The notes: a model not told the origin generated them from the letters alone. Shown: positions 24,765-34,535, counted from the first letter of the stretch. The stretch: DNA of 64,000 bases from Marivirga tractuosa DSM 4126 (GCF_000183425.1 NC_014759.1:2635001-2699000), one strand, 5' to 3'. A program made the numbers and translations.

Positions 24765-26033
24765 CTAACGAGTCAACACTTGCATCCTATGCGCATCAAG
24801 CTTTATCAGCACGAAAAGCAAAATAGTAAACGACCAAAGCGAGGAACCTCCATAACTAAAGAAAGGAAGTGGAATTCCTGCTACTGGAAATAAGCCGATG
24901 GTCATACCTATATTTATTCCGAAGTGGAAAAAAAAGATTCCTGCCACTGCATAGCCATATATTCGAGCGAAATTGGACTTTTGTCTTTCCGCTAAAAAAA
25001 TAATCCTGACCATCAGAACTAAGAATAAAAATATCAACACAAAGCTGCCTGCCCAACCATGTTCTTCTCCTATGGTACAGAAAATGAAATCGGTACTTTG
25101 CTCAGGTACAAAGTCAAATTTGGTTTGGGTTCCTTCCAAGAAGCCTTTTCCGAAAGTTCCTCCTGAACCAATAGCAATTTTAGATTGGGTCACATTCCAT
25201 CCATAGCCCAATGGGTCAGCATCAGGATTGACCAAAGCTTTCAGCCGATTCTGTTGGTGAGGTTTTAATACATCAGAAATCACATAATCTACACTTTGAA
25301 TTACGCCTATTACTAAAACCGCAGCTAAGATAGTAATGCCTATATTTTTCAATCGCTTATTGTTAATGACAACCACAATTGTAGCTAAAACAATAACACC
25401 TATAGTTAAGTATATTTGATCAACTAGCAGGGTGAGAATAAAAATAATGGCAGCCGACAATCCGGTTATCACATAAAATGACGGAAGTCCCTCTCTATAA
25501 TAAACAATGATAAAACTAATGAAAACCATGGCAGTTCCTGCGTCTCCCTGCAATACTATCAAGCCCAAAGGCACCAATACAAAAAGGGATGATTTAATCT
25601 GGTCTTTAAACCGGTCGAGACGGACATTATTACTGCTAAAATATTTGGCTACGGCCAAAGCAGTGGCAAACTTGGCAAATTCTGAAGGCTGCAATCGAAC
25701 GGGGCCGAAAACAAACCAAGACTGGTTTCCTGCAATCTCAGTACCCACTAGCAGAACCAAAACCAGCAAGACTAGTACTACCGCATAAATATAATAAGCA
25801 AAGGAGTCAAAGAATTTATAGTCGAGAATCATGATAGCAATAATGATGACTAAAGAACCTGCAATCCAGATTAATTGCTTGCCTGAGTTAAGATCAAAAC
25901 TGAAAATATTTTGTTCTTGTTCCACATCATACACCACAGCATAAATATTAAGCCAACCTAAAATGACCAATATAAAAAACACGGCTATCAATAACCAATC
26001 TACCCTATTCCATAAGCTATCCTGTCTTCTCAT
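24765..26033 (-). CDS. rodA: Rod shape-determining protein RodA (SEDS glycosyltransferase)
   Basis: RodA polymerises lipid II glycan strands for lateral wall growth, working with PBP2. The 422-residue protein has about ten membrane helices and SEDS landmarks: GNQSWFVFGPVRLQPSEFAK in the first half, the GDAGTAMVF motif with the essential Asp, and VAGIPLPFFSYGGSS near the C-terminus. It is the last gene of the mre operon and overlaps mrdA by four bases. Extra hydrophobic stretches in the middle, around 190-245, make it longer than E. coli RodA (370), which is usual in this phylum. Confidence 0.95.
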   Translation of the reverse strand: MRRQDSLWNRVDWLLIAVFFILVILGWLNIYAVVYDVEQEQNIFSFDLNSGKQLIWIAGSLVIIIAIMILDYKFFDSFAYYIYAVVLVLLVLVLLVGTEIAGNQSWFVFGPVRLQPSEFAKFATALAVAKYFSSNNVRLDRFKDQIKSSLFVLVPLGLIVLQGDAGTAMVFISFIIVYYREGLPSFYVITGLSAAIIFILTLLVDQIYLTIGVIVLATIVVVINNKRLKNIGITILAAVLVIGVIQSVDYVISDVLKPHQQNRLKALVNPDADPLGYGWNVTQSKIAIGSGGTFGKGFLEGTQTKFDFVPEQSTDFIFCTIGEEHGWAGSFVLIFLFLVLMVRIIFLAERQKSNFARIYGYAVAGIFFFHFGINIGMTIGLFPVAGIPLPFFSYGGSSLWSFTILLFVLIKLDAHRMQVLTR

Positions 26034-27841
26034 AAATTATTCAAATACGCTTTGGTCATCACATAATTTTCTACCCAAGCTCTGTTGGAAGCTACTTCCC
26101 CTTTAATATACTTTTCAATAAGCAGACCCGTTATGGCAGCGGCAACTCCACCACCCCAACCTGCATTTTCCACATATACAGAAATTGCAATTTGCGGTTT
26201 TTCTTTGGGTGCAAATGCCATAAAAGCAGAGTGATCAAAGCTGTTTTTATTCTGTACTGTTCCTGTTTTTCCTGCTATCTGGATGTCCTTTACTCTTGCT
26301 ACCCGAGCTGTGCCGTCCACTATTTCTCCCATCGCATCTACTACCGTTCTAAAATGCACCGAATCAATTCCTGTTTCCTGCCGATCATATTGTAGTTTAT
26401 AATAAGAATCAGGGGTATCAATTCCTTTTACCAGGTGAGGACGGATGTAATAACCTCTATTAGCTAAGATGGAAGCTAAATTGGCAACTTGCAGTGGGGT
26501 TGTTAATAGTTCTCCTTCTCCAATACTTAAAGAATATATAGTGTAGAAATTCCAATGGTCTTTTTGATAATATCTATCATAATAAGTAGGCCCCGGAACC
26601 ATGCCGGAGTTTTCATTTGGGATGTCAATCCCTAATTTCCTTCCAAAACCAAAATCACTTAAATAATTGTTCCAGGTGGTTAAGCCTACTCTTGCGTCTT
26701 TATTCATGCCTTCTACCTTTCCTTGTTGAACAATCCTTTTAAAGGTTTGATAAAAATATGGATTACAAGAATATTTAATGGCATCATGAAGATCAGCATT
26801 AGTATGGGAACCGTGGCAATTAATGATCCCTCTGTTGCATACAATTCTAGTGGAAGGCGCAATTACACCTTCTTGCAAGGCAATTAATGATTGAACTAAT
26901 TTAAATACAGAGCCTGGACGATATTGCGCCATGATTGGTCTGTTGAAAAGTGGATTTAGAGTATCTTTATTTAATTCACTAAAATTTTTACTATAGTTCC
27001 TCCCTGCCAATTGATTGGGATCATAGGATGGGCTGTTAACAAAAGCTAAGATTTCACCAGTAGAAGGTTCAATAGCTACTATACTTCCAACCTTATCATC
27101 CATTAGGTATTCAGCATATTTTTGCAATTCCAAATCGATGGTGGAAACCAAATTATTTCCAGGAACTGAGAGTGTATCAAATTTTCCATCATTAAAAGAG
27201 CCTTTTTCAATTCCCCTCACATTCACTAGCTTATATTTCACACCCCTTTTTCCTCTGAGTTCTTCCTCATAAGCGGCTTCTATTCCTGAAATTCCGATGA
27301 AGTCACCTTGTTTATAATAATTGGTGGTGTCTCTCTGTAATTGTCTTTTACTAACCTCACCAATATAACCCAAGCCATTTGCGAGAATTGGTTCCGGATA
27401 TTTACGAACAGTACGCGCTACAGGATAAAAGCCTTTATATTCTACCAAACGGGTTTGAATTTTGGCAAATTCTTCATTGCTTAATTGTGGATAAAAAAGG
27501 GATTGCTTAATATAAGAATATCCTTTCGCCTTTTGGATTTTACTGTTGAATTCCTCTTCGGTGATATCCAATAAATTACAAAAAGCGGTCGTATCTTGAA
27601 CTTCCACTTCTTTTGGCACCACCATTATGTCATAAACAGGTGTGTTATGAACAATAATCTCATTATTTCTATCAAGAATTAAGCCTCTGTATGGATATTG
27701 CACCACCTTATTAATCACATTATTTTCAGCTGCCAATTTATATCGGCTCTCCATTACCTGAATAGAGAATAACTTGACGAGGAAAATAACTCCTACTACG
27801 ATAATTAAAATTTGGATGATGTACTTCCTGTTTTCTATCAT
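26030..27841 (-). CDS. mrdA: Penicillin-binding protein 2 (elongasome transpeptidase)
   Basis: Class B PBP that cross-links peptidoglycan in the elongation complex with RodA. The 603 residues have an N-terminal membrane anchor (about 8-24), the dimerisation/pedestal domain, and the transpeptidase domain with SxxK as Ser311-VFK in RPGSVFKL, SxN in SCNPYF, and KTG in AGKTGTVQN. It overlaps mreD by four bases upstream and rodA by four downstream, so the three are translationally coupled. Confidence 0.96.
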   Translation of the reverse strand: MIENRKYIIQILIIVVGVIFLVKLFSIQVMESRYKLAAENNVINKVVQYPYRGLILDRNNEIIVHNTPVYDIMVVPKEVEVQDTTAFCNLLDITEEEFNSKIQKAKGYSYIKQSLFYPQLSNEEFAKIQTRLVEYKGFYPVARTVRKYPEPILANGLGYIGEVSKRQLQRDTTNYYKQGDFIGISGIEAAYEEELRGKRGVKYKLVNVRGIEKGSFNDGKFDTLSVPGNNLVSTIDLELQKYAEYLMDDKVGSIVAIEPSTGEILAFVNSPSYDPNQLAGRNYSKNFSELNKDTLNPLFNRPIMAQYRPGSVFKLVQSLIALQEGVIAPSTRIVCNRGIINCHGSHTNADLHDAIKYSCNPYFYQTFKRIVQQGKVEGMNKDARVGLTTWNNYLSDFGFGRKLGIDIPNENSGMVPGPTYYDRYYQKDHWNFYTIYSLSIGEGELLTTPLQVANLASILANRGYYIRPHLVKGIDTPDSYYKLQYDRQETGIDSVHFRTVVDAMGEIVDGTARVARVKDIQIAGKTGTVQNKNSFDHSAFMAFAPKEKPQIAISVYVENAGWGGGVAAAITGLLIEKYIKGEVASNRAWVENYVMTKAYLNNL

Positions 27842-28359
27842 GAAAACCTCCCTTTTGAATAAAATAGATATTGTAAAATCACCAACACCAATACGGTCAA
27901 TAAAGTGCTCATCAACACCTTAGAAATCACATAAAAAAACATATGAAAACCTCCTGCTTCTATAAAAAACACTACGGAAAGATGTATAATTAACAAAGGC
28001 AATGCATAAGCCAGGAACCATGACAAACTTAAATCTTTAATTGAGGGGCTATCAACATTTTCATATCCTCCTCTGGGTGTAATCGCATTCAACCATATAG
28101 GGCGAATGAATGCTATCAACGTCATAGCCGCCATATGCGTTCCCAAACTATTGTAAAAAATATCAATGATAAAGCCAGTAAAAAAACCTAACAGCAAAAT
28201 ATTATTTCTGGAGATGCCTAATGGAAGTAAAAGCAAAAAGCCTACATAAACAAAACAGAAAGCGCGGTTGTATAACACAAAATTTTGTGCAAACAATATC
28301 TGAGAGACTACAAAAAGCACCCATATCAATATCTGCTTAAGATTATTACTACTGTTCAT
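27838..28359 (-). CDS. mreD: Rod shape-determining protein MreD
   Basis: Small polytopic membrane protein (173 residues, about five helices) of the elongasome that binds MreC. Similarity is weak, as always for MreD; the call rests on size, hydrophobicity and position between mreC and mrdA. It overlaps mreC by 11 bases and mrdA by four. The sequence GFFTGFIIDIFYNSLGTHMAAM includes the semi-conserved G-x-x-x-D segment of the family. Confidence 0.9.
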   Translation of the reverse strand: MNSSNNLKQILIWVLFVVSQILFAQNFVLYNRAFCFVYVGFLLLLPLGISRNNILLLGFFTGFIIDIFYNSLGTHMAAMTLIAFIRPIWLNAITPRGGYENVDSPSIKDLSLSWFLAYALPLLIIHLSVVFFIEAGGFHMFFYVISKVLMSTLLTVLVLVILQYLFYSKGRFS

Positions 28360-29185
28360 ATTCTGTCTTTAGTTCCTGTTCCAAAGAATCTTTTTCTTGC
28401 TTCAATTTATTACCAATTACATACACATAATCGAGACTAAAGAAATCCGCAGAAAGCGCCACTTCTATATCGTAGAAAGTAGCTTCCTCATCAATTTCTA
28501 CACTTTTAACCGTTCCTAGTTTTACACCTTGTGGGAAAATTGCATCATAACCTGAGCTGATCACTTGCATTCCTTCCTGCACCTTGATATGGCGAGGCAC
28601 ATACTTTAATGATATTTCGGTTGGATCTTCACCTGACCAGTTTGCCGTGCACAAAGTCTCTGTTTCATCTATCAATACTGAAATCAACAAGCTACTATGC
28701 AAAGCCGAATAGGCTGTGGAGAAATTAGGGGACACGCTCTTTATTTTTCCTACCACACCTTTGGGGTTGATTACGCCCATTCCTTCTTCAATCCCGTCTT
28801 CACTACCCTTATTTAAAGTAAAATAATTTCTAAATCGATGCACAGAGTTATTGACTACTTTTCCTGTGATAAATTCATACTGACCATTAAGTTCGAAAGG
28901 GATATCTGCTGAGTCTGAATCTATCTTAGCACTATCAACTGCCAGACGATTTCTTAAGCGCTCATTTTCCTCCACTAAATTTTTATTGACTTTAGCCAAT
29001 TGGAAATAATCCTGTACGGCTTGCTTATTTTCATAAACATTTCCTGCAAAAGCACTGGAGCTATTAAAATAGGAAGCACTGATGTAATCATTATGATTGA
29101 CTACGAGCCAACCACTAATGACTTCCAATAGCAAAAAGATAAAGAAAGCCCGATATTGATAAATAAACTGAAATAACCTACGCAT
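28349..29185 (-). CDS. mreC: Rod shape-determining protein MreC
   Basis: Periplasmic scaffold anchored by one N-terminal helix (about 12-28), followed by a coiled coil (about 65-90) and two beta-barrel subdomains. Landmarks are FITGKVVNNSVHRFRNYFTLNKGSEDGIEEGMGVINPKGVVGKI and the repeat-like VQEGMQVISSGYDAIFPQGVKLG. It binds PBP2 and activates the RodA-PBP2 pair. At 278 residues it is typical for the phylum. It begins 106 bp after mreB, past a terminator-like hairpin, and overlaps mreD. Confidence 0.94.
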   Translation of the reverse strand: MRRLFQFIYQYRAFFIFLLLEVISGWLVVNHNDYISASYFNSSSAFAGNVYENKQAVQDYFQLAKVNKNLVEENERLRNRLAVDSAKIDSDSADIPFELNGQYEFITGKVVNNSVHRFRNYFTLNKGSEDGIEEGMGVINPKGVVGKIKSVSPNFSTAYSALHSSLLISVLIDETETLCTANWSGEDPTEISLKYVPRHIKVQEGMQVISSGYDAIFPQGVKLGTVKSVEIDEEATFYDIEVALSADFFSLDYVYVIGNKLKQEKDSLEQELKTEYEQ

Positions 29186-29220
29186 TTACCTTTAGGGTTA
29201 CAGGCAAAAAAATAAATTGC

Positions 29221-29264
29221 TTTAAAAAGGAAAAAGGAATGCCTTTGATAGGATTCCCTTTTCC
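29221..29264 (-). terminator. Terminator or attenuator between mreB and mreC
   Basis: On the minus strand, GGAAAAGGGAAT pairs with ATTCCTTTTTCC (12 bp with one G-T wobble) around a 12-base loop, and the stem is followed by TTTTTAAA. It sits 27 bp after the mreB stop. It would reduce read-through into mreCD-mrdA-rodA and so set a high MreB to MreC ratio. Confidence 0.6.
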
Positions 29265-29291
29265 AAAAATATTTTGTATTGAGTAATTCAT

Positions 29292-30320
29292 TTAACTCAT
29301 TAAAACTGCTTTGTAATGATTTAAATTTTTCAAAGCTATTCCAGTTCCACGAACTACCGCTCTCAACGGATCATCGGCTACATGAATCGGAAGCTTTGTT
29401 TTAAGTGCCAGTCTTTTATCAAGTCCTCTTAATAAAGCACCACCACCTGTTAAATGAATTCCATTATCATAAATATCGGCAGACAATTCGGGCGGTGAAA
29501 TCTCCAAAGCTTTCAGCACGGCTTCTTCAATTTTTGATACCGACTTATCAATCGCAAAAGCAATCTCAGAATAAGATACTTTAATAACTTTTGGAATACC
29601 CGTCATCAAATCACGACCTCGGATTTCATAATCCTCAGGTCCGTCATCTAATTCCGTTAAAGCCGCTCCTACTTCAATTTTTATTTTCTCCGCAGAACGC
29701 TCCCCTATCAAAAGGTTATGCTGTCTACGCATATAATCTAAAATGTCTTTGGTGAAAGTATCACCTGCTACTCTGATGGATTGATCACAGACAATACCTG
29801 AAAGGGCAATAACTGCAATTTCAGTAGTTCCTCCTCCGATATCCACTACCATAGAACCAACCGGTTGCTCAATGTCAACGCCTATTCCGATACTTGCCGC
29901 AATAGGCTCATGAATCATATAAACTTCTTTTGCACCTGCATGCTCGGCTGAATCTCGAACGGCTCTTTTTTCAACCTCCGTAATACCTGAAGGAATACAA
30001 ATTACCATTCTATGCGATGATGGCATGAAACTTCTTTTTCCGCCATCAATCATTTTAATCATCCCACGAATCATGTGCTCTGCAGCATGGAAATCTGCAA
30101 TTACCCCATCCTTCAAAGGACGAATTGTCTTTATGTTTTCGTGAGTTTTCTCATGCATTTGCATGGCTTGGCGCCCGATGGCCAAAACTTTGTTAGTAGC
30201 TTTATCAATGGCAATGATGGAAGGTTCGTCCACCACAATTTTGTCTTTATGAATAATTAAGGTATTGGCTGTACCTAAATCTATGGCTATGTCACTTGAA
30301 AAGAAATCAAATATCCCCAT
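29292..30320 (-). CDS. mreB: Rod shape-determining protein MreB
   Basis: Actin-like ATPase that forms membrane-bound filaments guiding the elongasome. The 342-residue protein has the phosphate-1 motif DIAIDLGTANTLI, the connecting EPSIIAID, the phosphate-2 motif VVDIGGGTTEIAVIAL, and the adenosine motif LTGGGALLRGLDKRL. The N-terminal MGIFDFFSS is a likely membrane-tethering amphipathic segment. First gene of the mre unit, 112 bp downstream of purH. Confidence 0.97.
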   Translation of the reverse strand: MGIFDFFSSDIAIDLGTANTLIIHKDKIVVDEPSIIAIDKATNKVLAIGRQAMQMHEKTHENIKTIRPLKDGVIADFHAAEHMIRGMIKMIDGGKRSFMPSSHRMVICIPSGITEVEKRAVRDSAEHAGAKEVYMIHEPIAASIGIGVDIEQPVGSMVVDIGGGTTEIAVIALSGIVCDQSIRVAGDTFTKDILDYMRRQHNLLIGERSAEKIKIEVGAALTELDDGPEDYEIRGRDLMTGIPKVIKVSYSEIAFAIDKSVSKIEEAVLKALEISPPELSADIYDNGIHLTGGGALLRGLDKRLALKTKLPIHVADDPLRAVVRGTGIALKNLNHYKAVLMS

Positions 30321-30432
30321 GGATGTTCTTGTATAATATATTTAAAAATTTACGCTTTGGAAATTTACAAATTACTTTGATAAATTAAGCGGTTCAACGA
30401 AAATATTTCCAGATTTATCTAAAGATTAACTT

Positions 30433-31959
30433 TTAATGCTTAAAATGTCTTATGCCAGTGGTCACCATTCTCATACCATGAGCATCACAATAATCAATGC
30501 TATCTTGATCCTTAATAGACCCTCCCGGCTGAATAACTGCTGTTATTCCTGCTTGATCTGCAATTTCAACGCAATCAGGAAAAGGAAAAAATGCATCGGA
30601 GGCCATAACAGCTCCCTTCAAATCAAAATTAAAAACTTTCGCTTTTTCAATTGCCTGCTTTAACGCATCTACTCTTGAAGTTTGACCAACTCCACTAGCC
30701 AACAACTGACCATTATTAGCTAATACTATGGCATTTGATTTTGTATGCTTACAAACTTTCGAAGCAAATAATAATGCTTTTTCCTCTTCGGCAGTTGGTG
30801 CTTCTTTGGTCACCACTTTCAAATCTGATTTGCTGTCCGTGTGTAAATCTCTGTCTTGCTCAATTACGCCATTCAGCAAACTTTTAAACTGCTTTTTTGT
30901 AGAAAGATTCGTTTTCTTTTTCAGTAAAATCCTGTTCTTTTTACCTTTTAAAACTTCTAAGGCTTCCGCAGAAAAATCAGGCGCAATTAAAATTTCAAAG
31001 AATAAGGAATGCATTTCTTCAGCAGCTTCTTTGTCTACTTTTTCATTCGTAATCAAAACGCCACCAAAGGCTGAAAGTGTATCGGCAGCAAATGCTTTCT
31101 GGTAAGCTTCTTTAACTGTATTTCCTAAAGCCATACCACAAGCATTAGTATGTTTCAAAATTGCAAAAGCCGTTTCGTTTTGAAATTCCTCAATTAAACT
31201 TACGGCTGCATCTACATCCACCAAATTATTGTAAGATAATTCTTTACCATTTAACTGATCAAAAAGCTCTTCCAAATCACCATAGAAAACACCTTCTTGA
31301 TGTGGGTTTTCCCCGTAGCGTAAAGTTTTATTTTCACAAATGCTATGCTTAAAACCTTTGATTGCTTCTTCTTGATTGAAATAATTGAAAATGGCAGTAT
31401 CGTAATGAGAAGAAACATTAAAAGCATGCGCTGCAAAAGCTTTTCTGTCTTTCAAATCCGTCCTTCCATCTTTTTCTTGCAATACTTTTTCTAAATCACC
31501 GTATTGATTTTGAGAAGCTACAATCACTACATCTTTAAAATTCTTAGCAGCTGCTCTAATCAAAGAAATTCCTCCGATATCAATTTTCTCAATAATATCT
31601 TGCTCGCTTGCTCCGGAAGCAACTGTTTGCTCGAATGGATATAAATCTACAATTACTAAATCGATTTCAGGAATGTCATATTCTTGCAATTGGGCTTTAT
31701 CCGATTCTAACTCTCTTCGACCTAAAATGCCACCAAATATTTTTGGGTGTAAAGTTTTAACTCTCCCTCCTAAAATGGATGGGTAGCTGGTTAAGTCTTC
31801 AACCGCTATGACTTCAGCTCCTTGTTCCTCTATGAACTTTTGAGTGCCGCCCGTGCTGTATATTTTAACGCCTTTATCTTTCAATATTTGAACGATCGGC
31901 TCTAAATTATCTTTGTGAAAAACTGAAATAAGTGCTGATTGGATTTTTTTGACTGACAT
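30433..31959 (-). CDS. purH: Bifunctional AICAR transformylase / IMP cyclohydrolase
   Basis: Catalyses the last two steps of de novo IMP synthesis. The N-terminal cyclohydrolase (MGS-like) domain, to about residue 145, shows IYSTGGTQKFIEEQG and VKTLHPKIFGGIL. The C-terminal transformylase has LRYGENPHQEG, the catalytic KHTNACG motif, and ends QPGGSIKDQDSIDYCDAHGMRMVTTGIRHFKH. At 508 residues it is full length. It lies upstream of mreB on the same strand; a purH-mreBCD order is something I recall from Bacteroidota. No purine riboswitch is visible upstream. Confidence 0.97.
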   Translation of the reverse strand: MSVKKIQSALISVFHKDNLEPIVQILKDKGVKIYSTGGTQKFIEEQGAEVIAVEDLTSYPSILGGRVKTLHPKIFGGILGRRELESDKAQLQEYDIPEIDLVIVDLYPFEQTVASGASEQDIIEKIDIGGISLIRAAAKNFKDVVIVASQNQYGDLEKVLQEKDGRTDLKDRKAFAAHAFNVSSHYDTAIFNYFNQEEAIKGFKHSICENKTLRYGENPHQEGVFYGDLEELFDQLNGKELSYNNLVDVDAAVSLIEEFQNETAFAILKHTNACGMALGNTVKEAYQKAFAADTLSAFGGVLITNEKVDKEAAEEMHSLFFEILIAPDFSAEALEVLKGKKNRILLKKKTNLSTKKQFKSLLNGVIEQDRDLHTDSKSDLKVVTKEAPTAEEEKALLFASKVCKHTKSNAIVLANNGQLLASGVGQTSRVDALKQAIEKAKVFNFDLKGAVMASDAFFPFPDCVEIADQAGITAVIQPGGSIKDQDSIDYCDAHGMRMVTTGIRHFKH

Positions 31960-32334
31960 TTTGATAATGATTATATGGATTCTGAAATTAGCTTACACAA
32001 AAGCTTGTCATTTGATTCTAATTTTCAAATAGTGACCAATGGTTCTCTTGTATTTACCTAATGGGCTCTATTTAATTTTTGCAAAACTAATTGATTTTAG
32101 CCGAAATAAGTATATAATAATGTATTAATGAATAGTGACGATAATTTACTTTTAAAAAAATCCTAGTATAAATTATGTCACGGTAAACTTTTTCGCCTAT
32201 CCTTTAAAAACTTTATGCAGTTAGATTTAATAATTTTTCAGATTATAGCCATTTTGCTAATCTTTCAATCCTTAAATGTGTTAGGTAAGTAAGGTGAAAC
32301 ATAAATTTCACTTGTATTAAAAATTAGAATTTGA
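31960..32334. other. 375-bp intergenic region with a possible promoter and micro-ORF
   Basis: The region separates the divergent purH and the 195-aa gene. A minus-strand TAGTTTTG at 32082-32089 fits a -7 box for purH, about 120 bp from its start. A 25-codon frame at 32215-32292 encodes a very hydrophobic peptide and is listed separately. Otherwise it is AT-rich, without repeats or strong hairpins. Confidence 0.5.
32215..32292 (+). CDS. Possible 25-residue hydrophobic peptide
   Basis: ATG to TAA frame of 25 codons; beginning MQLDLIIFQIIAILLIFQ, it is almost entirely a single transmembrane helix with a Lys at the end. It lies 42 bp upstream of the 195-aa gene on the same strand. AT-rich DNA yields such frames by chance, so it may not be translated; there is no clear ribosome-binding site. 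Confidence 0.22.
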   Translation: MQLDLIIFQIIAILLIFQSLNVLGK

Positions 32335-32922
32335 ATGTCCTTCTTTGATCAAATAGTAAAAAAGATATTTCCTAAAGAAAAGAAAAATGTAATCCTCACC
32401 AATGAGGTTCTGAAGAGAAGTCAACATGAATTTGACTCTTATGATGAATGGCATGCTTCTGATGTAAGCAAGGAAATTTTGGATAAGATTTTCAGGGCTT
32501 ATCATTTAAAAAAAACTGATATTAAAGATCCTATTCCAATTGCCCTTTTGGAAAGTGATAAAGCCAATGGTTTTGCCATAGCCAATTGTAGCAGTTTGCT
32601 TGACTCAGATTACAAAATGCTATTGGAGCACTTCAAAAAGCAAATTTTAGGAATAGGTTATCGTCAGTCAGGTTCGAACAGAAAAGTGACAGCTGAACAA
32701 GACCGAGTCATTACCAAAGAGTTTTATTACTTGAAACCACCTATTCAAATGGAACCGCCTATTGATCAAAGATATGGTAATATCAGTCTGGAATTGATCC
32801 TTTATGATGACAAACCACACTATCTAAAGCTAATGGCAAGTGTGTATTCCGATAGGTTGTATTCAGAGCCTGAAAGCTTTTCAGATTTGGTGGAGAAACT
32901 TTTTGAGAGGGGGGGAGAGTAA
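32335..32922 (+). CDS. Conserved hypothetical cytoplasmic protein
   Basis: 195 residues, no signal peptide or membrane helix, and no family I can name. Recognisable segments are LTNEVLKRSQHEFDSYDEW, near the N-terminus, and RKVTAEQDRVITKEFYYLKPPIQ followed by the strand-rich YGNISLELILYDDKPHYLKLMASVYSDRLY. The layout suggests a compact alpha/beta fold of a family restricted to Bacteroidota, but this is a guess. No functional neighbours: purH diverges upstream and a long repeat-bearing gap follows. Confidence 0.72.
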   Translation: MSFFDQIVKKIFPKEKKNVILTNEVLKRSQHEFDSYDEWHASDVSKEILDKIFRAYHLKKTDIKDPIPIALLESDKANGFAIANCSSLLDSDYKMLLEHFKKQILGIGYRQSGSNRKVTAEQDRVITKEFYYLKPPIQMEPPIDQRYGNISLELILYDDKPHYLKLMASVYSDRLYSEPESFSDLVEKLFERGGE

Positions 32923-33494
32923 GTTAAAACAGTTCGATAACTAATTTTTAGTTCTTATAATAACTGGTTCTATAAAAACCCATCAGAGTGCAATCCGAAA
33001 AAAATACGGCTAACATTTTTTCGATAAATCAGGCTAAAAACATAAACTCTTACTTTTTAATTCTTTGCCTTTCTTTTTGCTTGAACAAAAAGAAACAAAA
33101 ATTCAAGAAAGTTTAATGCTTCCTCCCTCAATGCGAACGCTGGCCCGCTAAACTTTCCCCCAGCCCGCTCCCACAGATTAACTTTTTACGAATTATCAAC
33201 ATTGAGTTTTCAATTATACTTGATTTATCTCTCTATAAAGAATAAGACATTTCTATCACAAATGAAATGACGGAAATGAGTTTAGATAGGTCGGAATTGA
33301 ATAAGGAATCAAATAGGAAATTTAATTAAATAACAGGGGTTTCTTCATTAAGCCAATGATATTAAATCTTTTTCAACATATTCTTTTAAGGTATTAACTC
33401 TTTTTGCTCAATGTTTATCATATCATAAAATTAATGATTTTTTAAATACGATGATATTTGCTTATTGTCTTCAGAATTCTTTTCTACAGCAATA
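32923..33494. other. 572-bp non-coding gap with a hairpin repeat
   Basis: No open frame is convincing. At 33070-33095 TTTCTTTTTG pairs with CAAAAAGAAA around CTTGAA, and TTCAAGAAAG (33102-33111) can compete by pairing with CTTTCTT/CTTGAA. A GC-richer block follows (about 33121-33180, with GGCCCGC and CAGCCCGC). I recall near-identical hairpin text from intergenic DNA of other Cytophagales. The remainder to 33494 is AT-rich with no visible signal. Confidence 0.55.
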
Positions 33495-34400
33495 TTAACG
33501 GTAAATATCCTTCAAAGCCTCATCTAAATCCTCATATTTAAACTTAAAGCCTGAATTCAAGGTTTTTTCAGCACTTACTTTATTGCCGCCCAAAACCATT
33601 TGTGCCATTTCGCCTAAGATTAATTTCATGGCAAATGGAGGTACATTTGGTAAAATTAAAGGCTTATTCAAGGCTTTGGCCACGGCTTTAGTGACTTCTT
33701 TATTGGTAGCTGGACTAACGCCTACACCATTGTAAACTCCCGTCAACTTCTTTTCCAAAACATGTAAAAACAAGCGTGATAAGTCTTCTATATGAATCCA
33801 ACTCATCCATTGTTTGCCTGAGCCTAATGGGGCTCCAACGAATAGTTTAATCGGCTGAGCTAACTGAGGAAGTGCCCCACCTTGGTCTGTTAAAACAATT
33901 CCAACTCTAATTTTGGCAGTCGGAATTTGAAGAGATTGAAATTGATCAGCCGAAGCTTCCCATTTCTTGGTAACCTCTGCCAGAAAATCACTTCCAGGAT
34001 CAGAATTCTCATCAACTAATTTATCTCCTGTATCCATTCCATAATAACCGATTGCGCTGGCACTTATATACTGCTGTGGTGCATGCTCTGGTATTTTGGC
34101 AATAGTTTTGTGCAAAAGTGCTGCAGATTCTGTTCTGCTGTCTATTATTATTTTCTTTCTGTTATCTGTCCATTTTTCATCTGCAACTCCTGCACCTGCT
34201 AAATGAATAACAATATCAGCAAATCGTATGGCTTCTTCTTCCATTGTTTGCTTTTTAATGTCCCACTCAAATTGCGGGTAAGGATAACCTTGCTTTTTGC
34301 TTCTGGTCAGATGAGCAACTTCATAGCCTTTTTGTTTCAAAAGAGCTGAAAGTTCTGTCCCAACTAAACCAGAACCGCCTGTAATTAATACTTTCTTCAT
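33495..34400 (-). CDS. TIGR01777 family NAD-dependent epimerase/oxidoreductase (YfcH-like)
   Basis: An extended SDR of about 300 residues. It starts KKVLITGGSGLVGTELS, the nucleotide-binding TGGxGxxG. It continues with VIHLAGAGVADEKWTDNRKK and the family active site ISASAIGYYG, then SWIHIEDLSRLFLHVL and a C-terminal DUF1731-type segment (VPPFAMKLILGEMAQMVLGG...VSAEKTLNSGFKFKYEDLDEAL). The family is named for E. coli YfcH and human SDR39U1; the substrate is unknown. The ATG at 34398-34400 is preferred over the one two codons upstream. Confidence 0.92.
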   Translation of the reverse strand: MKKVLITGGSGLVGTELSALLKQKGYEVAHLTRSKKQGYPYPQFEWDIKKQTMEEEAIRFADIVIHLAGAGVADEKWTDNRKKIIIDSRTESAALLHKTIAKIPEHAPQQYISASAIGYYGMDTGDKLVDENSDPGSDFLAEVTKKWEASADQFQSLQIPTAKIRVGIVLTDQGGALPQLAQPIKLFVGAPLGSGKQWMSWIHIEDLSRLFLHVLEKKLTGVYNGVGVSPATNKEVTKAVAKALNKPLILPNVPPFAMKLILGEMAQMVLGGNKVSAEKTLNSGFKFKYEDLDEALKDIYR

Positions 34401-34535
34401 AATCATATATTCTAATCATTTTTAACTTATGAAAGGCAAATAAGTTGGATAAAACCTCTTTCTTCAAATAAGGCTTGGTTTTTGTATTGTGCTTTCCATA
34501 TTTATAAAATACTAAATTTACTATATCATATTGCC

